64,000 nt of DNA from Mesorhizobium sp. STM 4661 (GTDB lineage Bacteria; Pseudomonadota; Alphaproteobacteria; Rhizobiales; Rhizobiaceae). Location: positions 431,361 to 495,360 of the forward strand of contig NZ_CAAF010000082.1 in assembly GCF_000359125.1 (NCBI RefSeq), written 5' to 3'. The position numbers and the translations under genes are program-made. The notes below the pieces were generated by a model. The model made no database searches and was not told where the DNA came from. It saw only the letters and a program-made list of their open reading frames with translations. Shown in pieces: positions 51,392 to 59,204 of this stretch (its first letter is position 1; the number at the start of each line of letters is the position of its first letter).

Positions 51392-52294
51392 TCAGGGCTG
51401 CGGCAACGCGGCGCGATCGGGGATGGAGGTCAAAAGCGTATTGCGCGCCGACTTCAGGTGCCCGCGGCAGGCGGCATCGACCTTGCCGAGGTCGCGCGAT
51501 TTGAGCGCGGCTATGTAAGCCAGGTGTTCCGCGACCGCCACTTCGTTGCGCTCGCGTTCCTGCGCCTTGTTCCACTGGTAGTGATAGTGGAAGATCATGG
51601 CGATCACATCATAGAAATCGACGATGAAGCGGTTGTGCGAGGCGCGGTGGATCAGCCGGTGGAACCGCTCGTCGAGCTCCGAGAACTCGTTGAAGCGCGC
51701 GGCGATCTCGCGCGCCAGCAGGCGGTGCTCGTCCTCCAGCAGATCGAGATCGGCCCACACCGGACTGTCCTCAGGCAGCGCGGCAAAGGCGGCGGCCGAG
51801 CGCAATTCGAACATCTCGCGGATTTCGGTCAATTCCAGCGCGAAGGCGCGGGTGAAGCCCTTCAGCACCCAGTGGCTGTTGCGGCGTTTTTCGATCAGCC
51901 CGAAGCGGGAAAAGCGGATCAGGAACTCGCGCACGCTGGTGGTGCCGACGCCGATCTCGCGCGCCAGTTCGAGCTCGTTGATCTGCATGCCGGCCTCGGC
52001 GCCGCCCGCGAGCAGCCGCCGCATGAAGGAACGCTCGATGATCTGCGACAGCGTGTCGGTCTCTTCCTCGGGAAAAAAGTCGTCCAGCCGCGGCGCGCGC
52101 AACACCGTCTTGCTGCGCTTGTTCCAGGCGATCAGCCCCGTCTCTTCCATGCGCGCAAGGATGGTACGGATCGTCGTGCGGCTAACGCCGAGCAGCGCGC
52201 CCAGTTCCGGTTCCGACGGCAGGCTTTTCGTTTCGCCGAGCAGCCTGAGACCGCGATTGTAGGCGTCCTTGTAGACGTTGTTGCTCTTCGACAT
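51392..52294 (-). CDS. GntR-family regulator with two winged-helix domains
   Basis: A 300-residue regulator. A first winged helix spans about 12-66 (LPSEPELGALLGVSRTTIRT). A second, FadR-type winged helix spans about 83-146 (INELELAREIGVGTTSVREF), followed by an FCD effector domain (about 150-290) with metal-ligand-like histidines in ERFHRLIHRASHN, HLAYIAAL and CRGHLKSA. Most FCD regulators have one DNA-binding domain, so this is unusual. The ATG at 52294 fits; the long in-frame upstream stretch passes through a repeat. It is divergent from the UxaA-family gene it probably controls. Confidence 0.88.
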   Translation of the reverse strand: MSKSNNVYKDAYNRGLRLLGETKSLPSEPELGALLGVSRTTIRTILARMEETGLIAWNKRSKTVLRAPRLDDFFPEEETDTLSQIIERSFMRRLLAGGAEAGMQINELELAREIGVGTTSVREFLIRFSRFGLIEKRRNSHWVLKGFTRAFALELTEIREMFELRSAAAFAALPEDSPVWADLDLLEDEHRLLAREIAARFNEFSELDERFHRLIHRASHNRFIVDFYDVIAMIFHYHYQWNKAQERERNEVAVAEHLAYIAALKSRDLGKVDAACRGHLKSARNTLLTSIPDRAALPQP

Positions 52295-52360
52295 CCCCTG
52301 CCCCGTTGCGCGCCGACGCTTGCAGCGGCTGGCTTGAAGCGCGATATGACAGATGTTCCT

Positions 52361-52450
52361 AGCGCATGCCCTCGAAAAGCGGAATCGCTTTCCAAAAGGG
52401 ATACGCGGTTCCGATGCTGGAGCGTCCTTCAAGACGCACCGTGCATCCAT
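52361..52450. repeat. Dispersed palindromic element related to the GAGCG family, copy E
   Basis: agcgcatgccctcgaaaagc and ggaatcgctttccaaaaggg are followed by gcggttccgatgctggagcg and tccttcaagacgcaccgtgc. The pieces resemble both halves of copies A-D but are diverged. It lies between the divergent GntR and UxaA-family genes, upstream of the promoter. Confidence 0.6.
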
Positions 52451-52460
52451 GAAAAAACGA

Positions 52461-52496
52461 TTGACGCAAAAATGTTTTTTCACGATAAAAGACATT
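52461..52496 (+). promoter_or_regulatory. Promoter with overlapping operator before the UxaA-family gene
   Basis: TTGACG (52461-52466) and GATAAA (52484-52489) are separated by 17 bases, a good sigma-70-type promoter. Overlapping it, AATGTTTTTT (52471-52480) and AAAAGACATT (52487-52496) form an inverted repeat with one mismatch and a 6-base spacer. That suits a dimeric GntR-type repressor encoded next door. Confidence 0.6.
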
Positions 52497-52557
52497 ATAT
52501 GTTAAGAGGCGCGTGTCAATCCGCGCCCATCCCAGGACCATACCCAGGAAACTGCCC

Positions 52558-54063
52558 GTGAACGCCTCAAACAGCATCCTTCTGTCTCCCGCGGACAATG
52601 TCGCGGTTGCCAATGGCCGCATCGAGATCGGTACGCCATTGCCGAACGGCGCCGTCGCCGCCGCGCTGATCGAACCCGGTCACAAGGTGGCGATCAAGCC
52701 GATCGCAGCCGGCGAGGCCGTGGTGAAATACGCCCAGGCCATTGGCCGCGCCACTGAAGCCATCGCGCCCGGCGAGCATGTTCATTCGCACAATCTGGTT
52801 TTCGAGTCCGGCCGTCTGCCGGTGGTGCCGCCGAGCGAGGCCGAGCATGCGACGGAGGCCGACCGCGCCCGCACCTTCATGGGCTACCGCCGCGCCGACG
52901 GCCGCGCCGGCACCCGCAACTTCATCGGTATCGTCGCCAGCGTCAATTGTTCGGCCACCGTCTGCCACTCCATCGCCGATCAGGCCAACCGCGAGCTGCT
53001 GCCGAAATATCCGGGGATCGACGGTTTCGTCCCGATCGTCCATGGCCAGGGTTGCGGCATGAGCGCCACCGGCGACGGCATGATGGTTCTGCACCGCACG
53101 CTGGCCGGTTATGCCCGGCATCCGAATTTCGGCGGCGTGCTGATGGTCGGGCTCGGCTGCGAGGTCAACCAGCTCACCCTTTACGGCCAGAAAGGCGTCG
53201 CCGCCGGCAAACGCCATTTCAATATTCAGGAGGCTGGCGGCTCGCGCAAATCCGTCGAGAAAGCGATGGGCGTGCTGGCCGAGATCGCCGAGGAAGTCGG
53301 TAAGCTCGAGCGTGAGCCGATCCCGGTCAGCGAGATCGTCGTCGGCCTGCAATGTGGCGGCTCCGACGGCATGTCGGGCATAACAGCCAATCCGGCGCTG
53401 GGAGCCGCTGTGGATATCCTGGCCGGCGTCGGCGGCATCGGCATCCTGTCCGAGACCACGGAAATCTACGGCGCCGAGCACCTGCTCGCCTATCGCGCCG
53501 CGACTCCCGAGATCGCCGCCAAGCTCGACGGCTATGTGAAGTGGTGGGAGGACCATGTCGCCAAGCATGGCGCCTCGATCGACAACAATCCCTCGCCCGG
53601 CAACAAGCGCGGCGGCCTGACCACCATTCTGGAGAAGTCGCTGGGCGCGGTGGCCAAGGGCGGCCAGACGCCGCTCAACGGCGTTTTCGGCTATGCGGAG
53701 AAGGTCAGCGGACACGGGTTGGTGTTCATGGACACGCCCGGCTACGACCCGGTCTCGGCCACCGGCCAGGTGGCCGGCGGCGCCAATGTCATCGTCTTCA
53801 CCACCGGCCGCGGCTCCTGCTTCGGCTGCCGGCCGACGCCGTCGATCAAGGTCGCCACCAATTCGACCATGTATCACCAGATGGAAGAGGACATGGACGT
53901 GAATTGCGGCGTCATCGCCTCGGGCGAGAAGACCATCGCCGGCATGGGCCGCGAGATCTTCGAACTGATCGTCGAGACCGCTTCCGGCCGCAAGACCAAG
54001 AGCGAAGAGTTCGGCTATGGCGACAACGAATTCGTGCCTTGGCACCTCGGAGCGACCCTTTAA
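52558..54063 (+). CDS. UxaA-family hydrolyase (altronate/galactarate dehydratase type)
   Basis: A 501-residue sugar-acid dehydratase carrying the SAF domain (about 1-95) fused to the large catalytic domain. Motifs include GRAGTRNFIGIVASVNCSA, VHGQGCGMSATG, VGLGCEVNQ, GLQCGGSDGMSGITANPALG and GRGSCFGCRPTPSIK, with cysteines likely binding iron. The GTG at 52558 has AGGAA seven bases upstream. Altronate dehydratase (to 2-keto-3-deoxygluconate) is the best-known member; galactarate dehydratase is an alternative. It is divergent from a GntR regulator and upstream of a CUT2 sugar transporter. Confidence 0.88.
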   Translation: MNASNSILLSPADNVAVANGRIEIGTPLPNGAVAAALIEPGHKVAIKPIAAGEAVVKYAQAIGRATEAIAPGEHVHSHNLVFESGRLPVVPPSEAEHATEADRARTFMGYRRADGRAGTRNFIGIVASVNCSATVCHSIADQANRELLPKYPGIDGFVPIVHGQGCGMSATGDGMMVLHRTLAGYARHPNFGGVLMVGLGCEVNQLTLYGQKGVAAGKRHFNIQEAGGSRKSVEKAMGVLAEIAEEVGKLEREPIPVSEIVVGLQCGGSDGMSGITANPALGAAVDILAGVGGIGILSETTEIYGAEHLLAYRAATPEIAAKLDGYVKWWEDHVAKHGASIDNNPSPGNKRGGLTTILEKSLGAVAKGGQTPLNGVFGYAEKVSGHGLVFMDTPGYDPVSATGQVAGGANVIVFTTGRGSCFGCRPTPSIKVATNSTMYHQMEEDMDVNCGVIASGEKTIAGMGREIFELIVETASGRKTKSEEFGYGDNEFVPWHLGATL

Positions 54064-54077
54064 CGCATGCCGCTCAA

Positions 54078-54130
54078 AGCATGCCCCTGACCTGAGGCTG
54101 CGCAGCGGTTTGGGACAACGACATGTACAC
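54078..54130. repeat. Dispersed palindromic element, GCATGTCG family, copy 3 (diverged)
   Basis: agcatgcccctgacctgagg ctgcgcagcggtttgggacaacgacatgt (two parts, read together) resembles copies 1 and 2 in order: gcatg..., gtgtgcagcggtttt..., aacgacatgc. It begins 15 bases after the dehydratase stop codon. Confidence 0.6.
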
Positions 54131-54175
54131 GGTCGACATAGCGTCGAATGCCCGTGGCCTCAAGAAAGAATGAAC

Positions 54176-54212
54176 ATTCCATATTGACACTTCAATGGAA
54201 TTAATATTCCAT
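54176..54212. promoter_or_regulatory. Triple half-site operator before the CUT2 sugar operon
   Basis: ATTCCAT occurs at 54176-54182, its complement ATGGAAT at 54195-54201, and ATTCCAT again at 54206-54212. The last two form a 7-bp inverted repeat with a 4-base spacer. A TTGACA hexamer (54184-54189) lies between the first two. This looks like an operator-promoter for the downstream ABC operon, about 230 bases before its first start codon. Confidence 0.6.
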
Positions 54213-54288
54213 ACCGCTCGGGAGGATCGAGAGCAGTTGGAGTGGCATGACGCCGGGGCGAGGAGGTCTCCTTCCTTCTGAGCCATAC

Positions 54289-54304
54289 GGAAACGTTACG
54301 AAAC
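54289..54304. promoter_or_regulatory. LacI-type half operator before the CUT2 sugar operon
   Basis: GGAAACGTTACGAAAC shares the 10-base core GAAACGTTAC with the two operators at 45508 and 45781. It lies about 140 bases upstream of the binding-protein gene. Cross-control by a LacI-family regulator is possible. The rest of the 376-base gap (54064-54439) holds only the repeat and the palindromes listed. Confidence 0.5.
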
Positions 54305-54439
54305 ACCGCTTGCGTCGGCCGAACCGATGCAATATCAAAACGCGGTAAGTGTTTTTTATTGATAAAGTTCTGTTTGGGCTGCGCCTATCCGAATGGAGCT
54401 TGCGTAACGTTCACCGGGCGACTTAGGGAGGAATCCTAA

Positions 54440-55435
54440 ATGAAATTCGTGACCAGCATTCTCAACCGCCGCGCCTTCGTGGCGCTTGCAGCCGCATCGA
54501 TGCTTGCCGGCGTTTTGCATTCGGCGCCGGCTTCGGCGGCGGACGTGACCATTCCGATCATCGTCAAGGACACCACCTCTTTCTACTGGCAGATCGTTCT
54601 GGCCGGCGCCCGCAAGGCCGGCAAGGACCTCGGTGTCAACGTGCCGGAACTTGGCGCCCAGGCCGAGACCGACGTCAACGGCCAGGTCTCGATCCTCGAG
54701 AACGCCGTTGCCAGCAACCCGGCCGCGATCGTCATCGCGCCGACCGAATTCAAGGCGCTCGGCAATCCGATCGACGACGCAGCAGCCAAGGTCAAGATCA
54801 TCGGCATCGACTCTGGCGCCGACTCCAAGGCCTTCACCTCGTTCCTGACCACCGACAACATCCAGGGCGGCCGCGTTGCCGCCGATGGCCTGGCGGCAGC
54901 GATCGGCGAAGCCAATGGCGGCAAGATCGAAGGAGACGTGGCGCTGATCACCAACGCTCCCGGCGCCGGTTCGCTGGAACAGCGCAAGCAGGGCTTCACC
55001 GAGCAGCTTGCCGCGAAGTACCCGGGCCTCAAGCTGGTCGCTGACAAATATGCCGACGGCCAGGCGACGACCGGTCTCAACATCGCGACCGACCTGATCA
55101 CCGCCAACCCGAACCTGAAGGGCATCTTCGCTTCCAACTTGATCATGGCGCAAGGCGTCGGCCAGGCGGTCGCCGAGAACAACCTTGGCGGCAAGCTGGC
55201 TCTGGTCGGCTTCGACAGCGACGAGAAGCTGATCAAGTTCCTCAATGACGGCGTCATTTCGGCGCTCGTCGTGCAGGATCCGTACCGGATGGGCTATGAC
55301 GGCATCAAGACGGCGCTCGCGGCCTCGAAGGGCGAGAAGGTCGAAGCCAATGTCGACACCGGCGCCAATCTGGTGACCAAGGCCAACATGAAAGAGCCGA
55401 AGATCGACGCATTGCTCAATCCGAAGCTCGACTGA
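54440..55435 (+). CDS. CUT2 sugar ABC transporter substrate-binding protein (RbsB-like)
   Basis: A 331-residue periplasmic binding protein with a signal peptide (FVALAAASMLAGVLHSAPAS, cleavage near ASA-AD). The type I periplasmic fold begins VTIPIIVKDTTSFYWQIVLA, the RbsB pattern, with IIGIDSGADS and NLIMAQGVGQAV. AGGGAGGA precedes the ATG. Ribose, or another pentose or polyol, is the usual ligand type, but the linked dehydratase and dehydrogenase suggest a sugar acid or polyol. It is the first gene of an ABC operon. Confidence 0.93.
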   Translation: MKFVTSILNRRAFVALAAASMLAGVLHSAPASAADVTIPIIVKDTTSFYWQIVLAGARKAGKDLGVNVPELGAQAETDVNGQVSILENAVASNPAAIVIAPTEFKALGNPIDDAAAKVKIIGIDSGADSKAFTSFLTTDNIQGGRVAADGLAAAIGEANGGKIEGDVALITNAPGAGSLEQRKQGFTEQLAAKYPGLKLVADKYADGQATTGLNIATDLITANPNLKGIFASNLIMAQGVGQAVAENNLGGKLALVGFDSDEKLIKFLNDGVISALVVQDPYRMGYDGIKTALAASKGEKVEANVDTGANLVTKANMKEPKIDALLNPKLD

Positions 55436-55454
55436 GCATCGCCACAGGCGCACT

Positions 55455-55480
55455 GTTTCCGGGGCGTTCGCCCCGGAAAC
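55455..55480. promoter_or_regulatory. Perfect intercistronic hairpin
   Basis: GTTTCCGGGGC and GCCCCGGAAAC form a perfect 11-bp stem with a 4-base loop, 19 bases after the binding-protein stop. With no following T-run it is better suited to protecting the upstream mRNA and lowering expression of the downstream genes, as is typical in binding-protein operons. Confidence 0.7.
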
Positions 55481-55525
55481 ATCCTACACTCGTGCCAATC
55501 GTGAGGCCAATCTGGGAGGATTGTC

Positions 55526-57079
55526 ATGACGTCCACGGCGCAGGAACTGCACCCGGCCCCAACGCTGGAACCCGGCAGGACGATCCTCGAACTCAAGGGG
55601 CTGGAGAAGCGGTATCCCGGCACGCACGCGCTGAAGCCGGTGAACCTCGCCTTCAAGGCCGGAGAGATCCACGCCATCGTCGGCGAGAACGGCGCCGGCA
55701 AGTCGACCCTGATCAAGCTTCTGACCGGCGTCATGCCGCGCACGTCCGGCGACGTCGTGTGGGAGGGCCAGCCGGCGGCGCTGGCCACCCCGCATGAGGC
55801 GATGGCGCTCGGCATCAACGCCGTGCATCAGGAGGTCGTTCTGTGCCGCCACCTCACCGTCGCGGCCAACATGTTCCTCGGCGAAGAGGATTCCCGCTTC
55901 GGTATCCTGCAGCAGAGGGCCATGGTCAGGCAGGCGCAGAAGATCATCGACGATCTCGGCTTCGACCTGCCGGCGCATGTCGTGCTCGGCGATCTCACCA
56001 TCGGCCAGCAGCAGTTGATCGCCGCCGCCCGCGCCACCGTGCGCGGCACCAAATTCCTCATCTTCGACGAACCGACCGCCTACCTCACCCGCAAGGAAGC
56101 CGACCAACTCTTCACGCTGATCCGCCGGCTGAAGGGCGAAGGCGTCACCATCATCTATATCAGCCATCGCATGGAGGAGGTGTTCGAGCTTGCCGACCGC
56201 GTCTCCGTGCTGCGCGACGGCACGCTGGTCGGCACCAGGAGCATCAATGAGACCAGCGAGCCCGAGCTGGTCAAGATGATGATCAATCGCTCGATCGAGC
56301 AGATCTACCACAAGGAGCATTTCACCCCGGGTGCTGCGATCCTCGAAGCGCGGAACCTGTCGGGCAAGGGCTTCGAAAATGTCTCGATGTCCGTCCGTGC
56401 CGGCGAGATCGTCGGCCTCTACGGCCTGATCGGCGCCGGTCGCAGCGAATTCGTCACCACGCTCTACGGCCGCCACCGCAAGTCGGCCGGCCATATCCTC
56501 TGGGAGGGCAAGCCAGTCCAGGTCAACTCCGAGCACGATGCGATCAGGCTCGGCATGGCGCTGGCGCCGGAAAGCCGCCGCGACCAGGGCCTATGCCTCA
56601 ATTTGCCGGTCGGCCTCAATCTCAACCTGCCGATCTACAAGCGTATCTCGAGCAATCTCCTGATCTCAAATGCACAGGAGAAGACCGAGGCGGATCGCCA
56701 GATCGCCGACCTCAGGATCAAGACGCCGACGCGCAACGCCTTGGCCTCCAGCCTGTCCGGCGGCAACCAGCAGAAGATCGTCATCGGCAAATGGCTGGCG
56801 CACGGCGCCAAGCTGTTCATCTTCGACGAGCCGACGGTCGGCGTCGACGTCGGCACCAAGGCCGAGATCTATCGCCTGTTCGGCGCGCTTCTGTCCAAGG
56901 GCGCCGGCATCATCCTGATCTCGTCCTATCTGCCGGAGGTCTATGAACTGGCCGACACGCTGCATGTCTTCCGACGCGGCAAGCTGGTGGCCACGCATGG
57001 GTTCCGCACCTCCGATCACGAGGAAATTCTCACACAGGCGCTCGCCGAGAAACAGGAAAAGCTGGGAGGACAGACATGA
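55526..57079 (+). CDS. CUT2 sugar ABC transporter ATP-binding protein (RbsA-like)
   Basis: A 517-residue protein with two fused ATPase halves. The first has Walker A GENGAGKSTLI, Walker B FLIFDEPTAYL and the Q-loop region NAVHQEVVLCRHL. Its signature is weak (LTIGQQQLIAAAR). The second half has a degenerate Walker A (GLIGAGRSEFV), signature LSGGNQQKIVIGKWL and Walker B LFIFDEPTVGVD, as usual for RbsA/MglA. It overlaps the permease start by four bases. Confidence 0.93.
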   Translation: MTSTAQELHPAPTLEPGRTILELKGLEKRYPGTHALKPVNLAFKAGEIHAIVGENGAGKSTLIKLLTGVMPRTSGDVVWEGQPAALATPHEAMALGINAVHQEVVLCRHLTVAANMFLGEEDSRFGILQQRAMVRQAQKIIDDLGFDLPAHVVLGDLTIGQQQLIAAARATVRGTKFLIFDEPTAYLTRKEADQLFTLIRRLKGEGVTIIYISHRMEEVFELADRVSVLRDGTLVGTRSINETSEPELVKMMINRSIEQIYHKEHFTPGAAILEARNLSGKGFENVSMSVRAGEIVGLYGLIGAGRSEFVTTLYGRHRKSAGHILWEGKPVQVNSEHDAIRLGMALAPESRRDQGLCLNLPVGLNLNLPIYKRISSNLLISNAQEKTEADRQIADLRIKTPTRNALASSLSGGNQQKIVIGKWLAHGAKLFIFDEPTVGVDVGTKAEIYRLFGALLSKGAGIILISSYLPEVYELADTLHVFRRGKLVATHGFRTSDHEEILTQALAEKQEKLGGQT

Positions 57080-58041
57080 GCACGGAGGCTATTCCCGCCG
57101 AAAAGCCGAAGCGCAACTACAACGCCCTGTTCGGGCTGACGCTGCTGGCGCTGCTGGTTCTTTTGTGGATCATCCTGTCGGTGGCGACGCCGAGCTTCGC
57201 CTCCACCAACAATATCTCGAACCTCCTGCGGCAAGGCTCGATGATCGCGATCCTGGCTGTCGGCCAGACCTTCGTCATCATCACCGGTGGCATCGACCTC
57301 TCCGTCGGCGCCGTCGTTGGCTTCGCAACAGTCATCGTGGCGATGCTGATCAATGCCGGGGTGCCGGTTTTCATCGCCATCCTGATCACCTTGCTGGTCG
57401 GCGTCGCCATCGGCATGTTCCATGGCTTCGGCATCGTCAGGATGGGCCTGCCGCCCTTCATCATCACGCTGGCGACGCTCACATCATTGCGCGGCATCGG
57501 CCTGTTGATGACCAACGGCAACTCGATCTCGATCAACAACGATGCCTTCCAGCTTTTCTCGCGCAGTTCCTTCCTGGGCATCCCCAATCTGTTCTGGATG
57601 GTGATCCTGGTCGGTATCCCGGCCTATATCTTCCTGCATCACACTCGCTGGGGCCGCTATCTGTTCTCGGTCGGCTCCAACGCCGAGGCCTCGCGTCTGT
57701 CCGGCGTCAATGTCCAGCGCACCATCTACATGGCCTATACGCTGTCCGGCCTGTGCGCGGCTTTCGTCGGCGTGCTGCTCGCCTCGCGCATCGGCATCGG
57801 CAATCCAACGCAGGCAGAAGGCTGGGAATTGCAGGCGATCGCCTCGTCGGTGATCGGCGGCACCTCGCTGTTCGGCGCGGTCGGCTCGGTGCACGGGCCG
57901 CTGCTCGGCGCCTTCATCCTCGCCACCATCAACAATGGCGCCAATCTTCTGAACGTCAACGCCTTCTGGCAACGCATCATCACCGGCGTGCTGATCATCG
58001 TCATCGTCTATTTTGACGGATTGCGCCGCCGCGGCAAGTAA
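57076..58041 (+). CDS. CUT2 sugar ABC transporter permease (RbsC-like)
   Basis: A 321-residue permease with eight to ten membrane segments. RbsC-family landmarks are GQTFVIITGGIDLSVGAVVG, the segment GLPPFIITLATLTSLRGIGL, and WGRYLFSVGSNAEASRLSGV, which contacts the ATPase. An ATGA overlap couples it to the ATPase gene. A zinc dehydrogenase gene follows after 55 bases. Confidence 0.93.
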   Translation: MSTEAIPAEKPKRNYNALFGLTLLALLVLLWIILSVATPSFASTNNISNLLRQGSMIAILAVGQTFVIITGGIDLSVGAVVGFATVIVAMLINAGVPVFIAILITLLVGVAIGMFHGFGIVRMGLPPFIITLATLTSLRGIGLLMTNGNSISINNDAFQLFSRSSFLGIPNLFWMVILVGIPAYIFLHHTRWGRYLFSVGSNAEASRLSGVNVQRTIYMAYTLSGLCAAFVGVLLASRIGIGNPTQAEGWELQAIASSVIGGTSLFGAVGSVHGPLLGAFILATINNGANLLNVNAFWQRIITGVLIIVIVYFDGLRRRGK

Positions 58042-58096
58042 GTCCCCCAGTGGCCGCGAAACCATGGGCCGGCGGTATCATGAATTGGATTGAAGC

Positions 58097-59113
58097 ATGA
58101 AAGCTGTCGTCTGCCGCTCGCCCGGCAACCTCGTTCTGGAAGACCGTGCCGCTCCCGGCGCACCACCTCCCGGCTGGGCGCTGGTCGCGGTCAGCCATGT
58201 TGGCATTTGCGGCACCGACTATCACATCTTCGAAGGCAAGCATCCGTTCCTCGCCTATCCCCGCATCATGGGGCACGAGGTCTCCGGCACCGTGATCGAG
58301 GCTGGCGAAGGCGTCGATCTTGCGATTGGCGAAGCCGTCATCATCAATCCCTATCTCGCTTGCGGCAAATGCATCGCCTGCCGGCACGGCAAGCCGAATT
58401 GCTGCGTCGGGATCGAGGTGCTCGGCGTCCATCGCGACGGCGCCATGTGCGAGAAAATCCTGGTGCCGGCGCAAAATCTCTATCCGGCCAACGGCCTGTC
58501 GCAGGCTGATGCCGCCGCGGTCGAGTTCCTGGCGATCGGCGCGCACGCGGTGCGACGCTCGCGGGCCGACCCTGGCGCACGCACGCTGGTCATCGGCGCC
58601 GGCCCGATCGGGCTCGGCACGGCGCTGTTTGCCCGCATCGCCGGACTGGACGTGAGCCTGCTCGACATGAGCACCGAGCGGCTGGACTTCGCCGCAAGCG
58701 AACTCGACTTCGCGACCCTCGATGGGTCACGGGCAGCGGCCGCCGATCTGGTACGGGACGCGACGGGCAGCGAGGGCTTCGATGTGGTTTTCGACGCCAC
58801 CGGCAACACCCAGTCCGTGCAATCGGCCTTCGCTCATGTCGCGCATGGCGGAACCCTGGTCCTGGTCAGCGTCGTCAAGGACGACATCGCCTTTTCCGAT
58901 CCCGAATTCCACAAGCGCGAGATGACGCTGATCGGCAGCCGCAACGCGCTTCGCGCCGACTTCGACCACGTCGCCGCTTCGATTCGTGACGGCGCGATGC
59001 CGCTGGCAAAGCTCGTCACCCATCGCACGACGCTTGGCCAGGCCCCCCGTGACCTCGCCCGCTGGGCGCATGAGAAATCCGGCCTGATCAAGGCCGTCAT
59101 TCAGGTCGGATGA
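58097..59113 (+). CDS. Zinc-dependent polyol/sugar-acid dehydrogenase
   Basis: A 338-residue medium-chain dehydrogenase of the sorbitol/threonine/L-galactonate group. The catalytic zinc site is in VGICGTDYHIFEGKHP with GHEVSGTVIEAGEG. The structural zinc site has four cysteines in CGKCIACRHGKPNCC. The cofactor loop is VIGAGPIGLGTALFARIAG and an acidic residue follows (LLDMS), indicating NAD. It ends the CUT2 operon. With the upstream UxaA-family gene it may feed oxidised sugar acids towards 2-keto-3-deoxygluconate; this is inference. Confidence 0.9.
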   Translation: MKAVVCRSPGNLVLEDRAAPGAPPPGWALVAVSHVGICGTDYHIFEGKHPFLAYPRIMGHEVSGTVIEAGEGVDLAIGEAVIINPYLACGKCIACRHGKPNCCVGIEVLGVHRDGAMCEKILVPAQNLYPANGLSQADAAAVEFLAIGAHAVRRSRADPGARTLVIGAGPIGLGTALFARIAGLDVSLLDMSTERLDFAASELDFATLDGSRAAAADLVRDATGSEGFDVVFDATGNTQSVQSAFAHVAHGGTLVLVSVVKDDIAFSDPEFHKREMTLIGSRNALRADFDHVAASIRDGAMPLAKLVTHRTTLGQAPRDLARWAHEKSGLIKAVIQVG

Positions 59114-59132
59114 GACGATGCAGCGATCGTTC

Positions 59133-59204
59133 TAGTGCATGTCGCCCAAAAGTGTGCAGCGGTTTTGGGGCAACGACATGCATAAAAACAAAGGCTTAAA
59201 GTGC
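59133..59204. repeat. Dispersed palindromic element, GCATGTCG family, copy 2
   Basis: tagtgcatgtcgcccaaaag pairs across gtgtgcagcggttttggggc with acgacatgcataaaaac. It matches copy 1 (6855-6912) at most positions. It lies between convergent genes, and its right end provides the last two codons and the TAA of phnF. Confidence 0.85.
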
